NCBI RefSeq assembly: GCF_026651855.1
Contig: NZ_CP093280.1
Location: 5,434,001-5,498,000 of the forward strand
Direction of reading: 5' to 3'
DNA from: Pseudomonas silvicola
Lineage (GTDB): Bacteria; Pseudomonadota; Gammaproteobacteria; Pseudomonadales; Pseudomonadaceae
Length of the DNA: 64,000 nucleotides
Below are positions 58,692-64,000 of the stretch, piece after piece. Numbering within the stretch: position 1 is the stretch's first letter; each line of letters opens with the position of its first letter. The position numbers and the translations under genes are program-made. The notes under the pieces are model-generated. The model worked only from the letters and a program-made list of their open reading frames with translations, ran no database searches and was not told the origin of the DNA.

Positions 58692-60326
58692 GTGAAGCGA
58701 ACTCTCGCCCCTGTTTTCACGCTCACGTTGCTGGGCATGGCCGTGGCCCATGCCGATGACCAGCAACGTTGCGCTGCCCTGGCCAGCAACGACCCAGCCG
58801 TCACCCTGAACCAGCACCAGTGGGTAGCCGCCGGCCAGTTACCTCAGGCAAACCCAGGCCGTGCGGCCCTGACCGGCGCCGCGTTGAGCAAGGCGGCGAT
58901 GCCCGCCCACTGCCTGGTGCAAGGCGTCATCGGCGCACGCACCGGGGCCGATGGCCAGCCCTACGGCACCCACTTCGAATTGCGCCTGCCCAGCCCATGG
59001 AACGGCCGCTTTCTGTTTCAGGGCGGGGGTGGCATGGACGGTGTGGTCGGCCAGGCGCTGGGCGCCATTCCGTTGCGCGGCGCCAGCGCACTGCCAGCCC
59101 TGGACCGTGGCTACGCGGTGGTGGCCACTGACTCCGGGCACAGCGGCAAGGACAACAGCGACGCCCGCTTCGGCCTCGACCAGCAGGCACGTCTGGACTA
59201 TGCCTACGCCGCCATCGGCACGGTTACCGCCCAGGCCAAGGCGTTGATCTTCAGCTATTACGGCAAGGCCCCGGCCCATAGCGTGTTCATGGGCTGCTCC
59301 AACGGCGGGCGCTCGGCACTGATGGCCGCGCAGCGCTTTCCCACCCAGTTCGACGGCATCATCGCTGGCAACCCAGGCCTACGCCTGAGCCGCGCCGCCG
59401 TGGCCCAGGCCTGGGACACCCAGGCGTTCAGCCGCGCCGCACCGCGCACTGCCGACGGCCAGGCGATATTGGCCCAGGCACTGACACAGGCCGACCAGGA
59501 CCTGGTGGCCAAGGCGGTGCTGGAGCGCTGCGATGCCCAGGACGGGCTCAAGGACGGCAGCATCGACGCCATGAGCCGCTGCCGCTTCGACCCTGCGGTG
59601 CTGACGTGCAAAACCGGCCAGGCCCAGGGCTGCCTGTCCCCGGCCAAGGTCGAAGCGCTGCACGCAGTGTTCAACGGCGCCCATGACAGCCATGGCCAGG
59701 CGCTATACAGCGATTGGCCGTGGGACGCGGGTATCGCTTCGGATGGCTGGCGGGTCTGGAAACTCGGCCAAGCCACCGGCGCCAAGCCCGATGCACGCAA
59801 CGCTACCCTGACGCCCGGGTCCCTGGGCCTGTATTTCATGACCCCGGCCCAGCCTCGGTTGGACCTGTTGACCTTCGATTTCGACCAGGCGGTCCAATCA
59901 ACGGCACAGACAGCTGCCATCAACGATGCCGTGGCCACCCAGTACTCCAGCTTCACCGCCGCGGGCGGCAAGCTGCTGGTGGTGCAGGGCAACAGCGACC
60001 CGGTGTTCTCGGCCAATGACCTGCGCCGCTATTGGGCGCAATTGACCCATGACAACGGGGGCCGCGCGGCAGTCGAGCCCTGGGCACGGCTGTTCATCGT
60101 TCCGGGCATGACCCATTGCGGCGACGGGCCGGCGCTGGATGACATCGACCCCCTGACCGCCATGGAAACCTGGCAAGACAAGCAGCAGGCGCCTGCCCGA
60201 CTGCTAGCCCGTGGCAGCGCATTCCCGGGGCGTAGCCGGCCGCTGTGCGCCTACCCTCAGGAGGCGCATTTCATGGGCAAGGGTGATTCGCAGGATGCGG
60301 CGGCATTCGCCTGCCAGGAGCCCTGA
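58692..60326 (+). CDS. Tannase/feruloyl esterase family protein
   Basis: A 544-residue exported esterase. The signal peptide ends at VAHA before DDQQRC. The nucleophile Ser203 is in GCSNGGRSALMA, the family motif with the neighbouring Cys; other triad parts are in GNSDPVFSANDL (Asp) and GMTHCGDG (His, with partner Cys). The family hydrolyses gallate or hydroxycinnamate esters. The start is GTG 58692 with AAAGGGA at 58677. With the divergent DUF3237 gene and the OprD porin it suggests uptake and hydrolysis of plant phenolic esters. Confidence 0.88.
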   Translation: MKRTLAPVFTLTLLGMAVAHADDQQRCAALASNDPAVTLNQHQWVAAGQLPQANPGRAALTGAALSKAAMPAHCLVQGVIGARTGADGQPYGTHFELRLPSPWNGRFLFQGGGGMDGVVGQALGAIPLRGASALPALDRGYAVVATDSGHSGKDNSDARFGLDQQARLDYAYAAIGTVTAQAKALIFSYYGKAPAHSVFMGCSNGGRSALMAAQRFPTQFDGIIAGNPGLRLSRAAVAQAWDTQAFSRAAPRTADGQAILAQALTQADQDLVAKAVLERCDAQDGLKDGSIDAMSRCRFDPAVLTCKTGQAQGCLSPAKVEALHAVFNGAHDSHGQALYSDWPWDAGIASDGWRVWKLGQATGAKPDARNATLTPGSLGLYFMTPAQPRLDLLTFDFDQAVQSTAQTAAINDAVATQYSSFTAAGGKLLVVQGNSDPVFSANDLRRYWAQLTHDNGGRAAVEPWARLFIVPGMTHCGDGPALDDIDPLTAMETWQDKQQAPARLLARGSAFPGRSRPLCAYPQEAHFMGKGDSQDAAAFACQEP

Positions 60327-60397
60327 CGCAGCCTTGCAGCAGCAGGCGCACCGCATGCACCGCCGACGCGGCCGGGTCCGTCCACCGCGGCCAGCCT

Positions 60398-61654
60398 TCA
60401 GAACAAACGGATAGGGTAGCCCACCGTGAACCGCGTTTCGTCCAGGCTGCTCTGGAAGGTCGAGCGCAGGCTGTAGAGGCTCAACGACACACTCAGGTCG
60501 CGCCACTGGCCGGACTGCACCACATAGCGCAGGTTGAAGTCGCGCTCCCATTCATGCCCGTCCACCGCGTTGCTGCGCTGCACGTCCCAGCCATGCACGT
60601 ACTTGGCCGTGGCGGTCAGCCCCGGTACGCCGCTGGCGGCGAAATCATAGTCGTAGCGCACCTGCCAGGAGCGCTCATGGGCGTAGCCGAAAATGTTGTT
60701 GACGTGGTTGGTCATCACGGTGGGGCTATCTTGCAAACCAACGAAATCATCCTTGCCAAACAGCCGCTGCAGCCCCAGCAACCAGGTGTGCCCGCCCTGG
60801 CGCCAACTGAGGCCGCCATACAGCGCGCGATTATCCAGATCGCCTGCCTTGGCCTGGCCCTGCTCGGTACTCACGTACAGGCCCGTATCCAGGCGCCACA
60901 CGCCCGTGCCCATGGGTTGGTCATAGGTAAAACGGTACAGGTCCTGCGCATAGATGTCCTTGAGTTCCGCGTGCCAGTAAGCCAGTTGCAAGCGCCCGTC
61001 CACCGCGCGAAATTCGCTGCCCAGGTAGTCGAAATGGTCCCCGGTGATGCTGCTGCCGTGCATGTGCAGCTTCGCCTGGTCGGTGGAGTCACGGTTGCTG
61101 AAGGTATTCAGGCGCCCGCCGTACAGGGTCAGCCACTGGGCGGGGTTGGACACCAGGGTGGTGCCCACGTAGGTCTGCGGCAGCAGCCGCGCATCGTTGG
61201 TGCGCACCACCGGCAAGCTTGGGGTTTGTTCACCGACCTTGACCAGGGTATTGAAGCCCTTGAGTTTCAGCGCCGCGCCCGCCCGCCCATACTCGGCCGG
61301 CGCGCCACTGGCGGTCTTGGGCAGCAGCCCGGAGCCGGCGGTGCCGCGCCCGCTGTCCAGGCGTACGCCCCATTTGCCAATCACATCGACACCCACGCCG
61401 ATGACCCCTGGGGTAAAGCCTGAACCGCCTTGAAGGATGAAGCCCTCGGCCCATTCCTGGCGCTTGGCGACGCTGGCATCACTGCCCTTGAAATTGCCTT
61501 GGTAAAAAGCGTTGCGGGTGTTGAGGGTCGCCGTGGCGTCCTCGATGAAGCCGTCGGCACGTGCCCACCCCGGGGGGACCAGGCAGCCGACACTCAGAGT
61601 GACGGCCAGGGTGGAGGCGCAACGAGGCCTGCGCGGCAAGAATGGCTGTGCCAT
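60398..61654 (-). CDS. OprD-family outer-membrane porin
   Basis: A 418-residue porin with signal peptide ending at GWARA before DGFIEDATA. OprD signatures include ATLNTRNAFYQGNF, EWAEGFILQGGSGFTPG, VRLDSGRGTAGSGLL and a C-terminal Phe (GYPIRLF). The family takes up amino acids or aromatic and organic acids; specificity is not readable. It is convergent with the tannase-like gene, with 71 bases between them, and has AT-rich TTAAT-type sites upstream resembling the tannase operator. Confidence 0.9.
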   Translation of the reverse strand: MAQPFLPRRPRCASTLAVTLSVGCLVPPGWARADGFIEDATATLNTRNAFYQGNFKGSDASVAKRQEWAEGFILQGGSGFTPGVIGVGVDVIGKWGVRLDSGRGTAGSGLLPKTASGAPAEYGRAGAALKLKGFNTLVKVGEQTPSLPVVRTNDARLLPQTYVGTTLVSNPAQWLTLYGGRLNTFSNRDSTDQAKLHMHGSSITGDHFDYLGSEFRAVDGRLQLAYWHAELKDIYAQDLYRFTYDQPMGTGVWRLDTGLYVSTEQGQAKAGDLDNRALYGGLSWRQGGHTWLLGLQRLFGKDDFVGLQDSPTVMTNHVNNIFGYAHERSWQVRYDYDFAASGVPGLTATAKYVHGWDVQRSNAVDGHEWERDFNLRYVVQSGQWRDLSVSLSLYSLRSTFQSSLDETRFTVGYPIRLF

Positions 61655-61740
61655 GAAGGGGGTAACTCCGTTTTATTGTTGTTGTCGGAACACGCGTCAC
61701 GCAAGGTCGACGCCCCCCTCAGCATAAGCAACTACATAAC

Positions 61741-61766
61741 AATATTAACCATTAATAACATTAACT
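61741..61766. promoter_or_regulatory. TTAAT-rich element upstream of the OprD gene
   Basis: It contains AATATTAACC followed by ATTAATAACATTAAC. Two overlapping 17-base windows each match 12 positions of the palindrome at 58635-58651, and the exact half-site TATTAACC is shared. It is a candidate site for the same regulator. Confidence 0.4.
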
Positions 61767-61848
61767 GTTCGCTGATCGCCCGCTATGTGTTCAGCCTGCC
61801 CGGCCCAGGCTGGTAAACTGCCCCATCGCTCGACGCCCAAGGAATGCC

Positions 61849-62412
61849 ATGATCCAGATTCGCCCCATGACCGCCGCCGATTTCGACCTCTTCTGGCCCA
61901 CGTTCCAGGCCGTGGCGGCGGCCCGCGAAACCTATGCCTACGACCCCGCCCTGAGCGCGGAACAGGCCCGCCACCTATGGCTGGACCTGCCCTTGCACAC
62001 CCTGGTGGCCGAGGAAGACGGCGTGCTGCTGGGCAGCTACTACCTCAAGGCCAACGCTGCCGGGCCCGGCAACCATGTGTGCAATTGCGGTTACATGGTC
62101 ACCGAGGCAGCCCGTGGCCGCGGCGTGGCACGGTTGATGTGCGAGCATTCCCAGCAACTGGCCCAGGCCAGCGGCTTCCTGGCCATGCAGTTCAACTCGG
62201 TGGTGGCCAGCAATGAGGTGGCCGTGGCGCTGTGGACCAAACTGGGCTTTGACACCGTCGGGCGCCTGCCCCGTGCCTACCAGCACGCGCGCCTGGGCCT
62301 GGTGGACTGCCTGGTGATGTACAAGTGGCTGGCCGTGGAGGCGCCCCGCCCTCAGCTGATCGGCCGCAAGAACATCGAATCGGTGGTATCGCGCCCGCGC
62401 CGCAAACCCTGA
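61849..62412 (+). CDS. GNAT-family N-acetyltransferase
   Basis: A 187-residue acetyltransferase. The acetyl-CoA loop (motif A) reads NCGYMVTEAARGRGVARLM; the fold is completed by AVALWTKLGFDTVGRLP. The substrate is unknown. ATG 61849 is the start. It is divergent from the OprD gene and stands alone, about 240 bases before ppnN. Confidence 0.88.
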   Translation: MIQIRPMTAADFDLFWPTFQAVAAARETYAYDPALSAEQARHLWLDLPLHTLVAEEDGVLLGSYYLKANAAGPGNHVCNCGYMVTEAARGRGVARLMCEHSQQLAQASGFLAMQFNSVVASNEVAVALWTKLGFDTVGRLPRAYQHARLGLVDCLVMYKWLAVEAPRPQLIGRKNIESVVSRPRRKP

Positions 62413-62651
62413 GCCGTGCACTGGCGGCTGCCTTGCGCCAGCGCGCCGGCCGTCGCCCGCGGACAAATTTGATAAACCGAAGTATTGATGCCACTCTCGG
62501 GTTATCAGTGTTTTCAAACGCATCCTTCACCTGATCGAACAAGGAGGCACTTTTCTGTCGTGCGGTAGTACCGGCCTCAGCCTGGCCGGATTCAGAACGT
62601 TTGAATGAAGCCGGCCCACGAGGCGGCTCCATTGCTCTCAAGGAATGTGCA

Positions 62652-64000
62652 ATGACTCAACAACGACACGTAATCAACGCATCCGTCAGCCCCAAGGGCA
62701 GCCTGGAAACCCTGTCCCAACGCGAAGTGCAGCAACTGAGCGAAGCCGGTTCCGGCAGTATCTACACCCTGTTCCGCCAGTGCGCCCTGGCCATTCTCAA
62801 CACCGGCGCCCACATCGACAACGCCAAGACCATCCTCGACGCCTACCAGGATTTCGAAGTTCGTATCCACCAGCAGGACCGCGGCGTACGCCTGGAACTG
62901 CTGAACGCCCCGGCCGACGCTTTCGTCGACGGCGAAATGATCGCCAGTACCCGGGAGATGCTGTTCAGCGCCCTGCGCGACATCGTCTACACCGAGAACG
63001 AACTGGACAGCACGCGCATCGACCTGAGCACCTCCCAGGGCATCACCGACTACGTCTTCCACCTGCTGCGCAACGCCCGCACCCTGCGTGCCGGCGTCGA
63101 ACCCAAGATGGTGGTGTGCTGGGGCGGGCACTCGATCAACAGTGACGAGTACAAGTACACCAAGAAGGTCGGCCACGAACTGGGCTTGCGCAAGCTGGAC
63201 GTGTGCACTGGCTGCGGCCCGGGCGTGATGAAGGGGCCGATGAAGGGCGCGACCATCGCTCACGCCAAACAGCGGATGACCGGCGGCCGTTACCTGGGCC
63301 TTACCGAACCCGGCATCATCGCCGCCGAGGCGCCCAACCCGATCGTCAACGAACTGGTGATCCTGCCGGATATCGAGAAGCGCCTGGAAGCCTTCGTGCG
63401 TGTAGGCCATGGCATCATCATCTTCCCGGGCGGCGCCGGAACGGCCGAGGAGTTCCTGTACCTGCTGGGTATCCTGATGCACCCTGACAACGCCGGCCTG
63501 CCTTTCCCCGTGGTGCTCACCGGGCCGAAAAGCGCGGCGCCGTACCTGGAGCAATTGCACGCCTTCGTGGGGGCCACCCTGGGCGAAGCAGCCCAGCGCC
63601 ATTACCAGATCATCATCGATAACCCGGCCGAAGTGGCCCGGCAGATGACCCAGGGTCTCAAGGAAGTGAAACTGTTCCGCCGCGAGCGCAACGACGCCTT
63701 CCACTTCAACTGGTTGCTGCGCATCGAGGAAAGCTTCCAGCGCCCCTTCGACCCCACCCACGCCAACATGGCGAGCTTGCAGCTGAGCCACGCCCTGCCT
63801 CCCCATGAGCTGGCGGCCAACCTGCGCCGGGCGTTCTCCGGCATCGTCGCCGGCAACGTCAAGGACAAGGGCATTCGCCTGATCGAGCAGCACGGGCCGT
63901 ACGAGATTCACGGCGACCCCGAGATCATGGCGCCGCTGGACAAGCTGCTCAACGCCTTCGTCGAACAGCACCGCATGAAGCTCCCCGGCGGCGCGGCGTA
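62652..64000 (+). CDS. ppnN: Pyrimidine/purine nucleotide 5'-monophosphate nucleosidase
   Basis: 449 codons are visible and the window ends two bases into what is probably the stop codon, so the gene is essentially complete. It is a LOG/YgdH-type nucleosidase with the motif IIFPGGAGTAEEF and an upstream GGHSINSDEY segment in the same Rossmann-like domain; the N-terminal extension (SVSPKGSLETLSQREVQQL) and C-terminal region fit PpnN. It cleaves nucleoside monophosphates to base and ribose 5-phosphate; in E. coli it is activated by (p)ppGpp. Start ATG 62652 follows AAGGA. Confidence 0.92.
   Translation, partial: MTQQRHVINASVSPKGSLETLSQREVQQLSEAGSGSIYTLFRQCALAILNTGAHIDNAKTILDAYQDFEVRIHQQDRGVRLELLNAPADAFVDGEMIASTREMLFSALRDIVYTENELDSTRIDLSTSQGITDYVFHLLRNARTLRAGVEPKMVVCWGGHSINSDEYKYTKKVGHELGLRKLDVCTGCGPGVMKGPMKGATIAHAKQRMTGGRYLGLTEPGIIAAEAPNPIVNELVILPDIEKRLEAFVRVGHGIIIFPGGAGTAEEFLYLLGILMHPDNAGLPFPVVLTGPKSAAPYLEQLHAFVGATLGEAAQRHYQIIIDNPAEVARQMTQGLKEVKLFRRERNDAFHFNWLLRIEESFQRPFDPTHANMASLQLSHALPPHELAANLRRAFSGIVAGNVKDKGIRLIEQHGPYEIHGDPEIMAPLDKLLNAFVEQHRMKLPGGAA

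Overview
The window looks like the chromosome of a Pseudomonas species, most likely of the fluorescens/putida lineage. This rests on the high-GC coding style, an MvaT-type H-NS protein, a mannitol ABC operon with mtlR beside it, long GloA, AhpC/AhpF, GalU, an OprD-family porin, ArnT, and Pseudomonas-style REP-like palindromes ending in a 'gctcctac' motif. Genes are tightly packed and often overlap by 4 bases. No tRNA, rRNA, insertion sequence, phage gene or CRISPR array was recognised.

Region by region. (1) 0.1-12.7 kb is a signalling block: a double-domain KaiC-like ATPase translationally coupled to a hybrid kinase, an embedded pair of secreted or lipoprotein genes (the second halovibrin-like), then a response regulator, a receiver-kinase, stand-alone CheB and CheR, a 1164-residue CHASE3/GAF hybrid kinase with three receivers, and another response regulator. 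(2) 12.8-14.4 kb is a non-coding compound tandem array of REP-like units. (3) 14.4-26.0 kb holds a glycosyltransferase, an RpiR-type regulator and the mannitol locus mtlR-mtlEFGK-mtlD'-'mtlY. This locus is badly rearranged: the 3' part of mtlK is present four times as a 644-bp tandem repeat, and mtlD and mtlY are both truncated by an apparent deletion that fuses them out of frame. (4) 26.3-29.9 kb has mvaT, gloA, ahpF and ahpC. (5) 29.9-34.7 kb is a classical chaperone-usher fimbrial operon. (6) 35.0-41.0 kb has gor, galU, a small lipoprotein (galU 5' part plus lipoprotein duplicated as a 1318-bp tandem repeat), another lipoprotein, a DUF1883 protein, a 53-residue protein and alkB. (7) 41.4-45.1 kb is an envelope-modification group (histidine phosphatase, ArnT, metallophosphoesterase). 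(8) 45.1-49.7 kb is a second, Csu/spore-coat-U type chaperone-usher operon. (9) 49.8-55.2 kb is a catabolic operon (MFS transporter, FAH-family hydrolase, SDR, 2-hydroxyacid dehydrogenase) facing an AraC-type regulator. (10) 55.2-64.0 kb has a saccharopine-dehydrogenase-like protein, an Old Yellow Enzyme with an ArsR regulator, a tannase/feruloyl-esterase-like enzyme with a DUF3237 protein and an OprD porin that may share an operator, a GNAT acetyltransferase, and the nucleotide nucleosidase PpnN running to the window edge.

The strongest unusual signal is structural. Between 12.8 and 39.3 kb there are four separate rearrangements (compound array, 4x644-bp mtlK repeat, mtlD/mtlY deletion fusion, 2x1318-bp galU duplication), and the two gene-level repeats have short homology at their junctions. 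They may be real genome plasticity or partly assembly error; the sequence alone cannot decide. As written, mannitol catabolism through this locus should be lost although the transporter is nearly intact.
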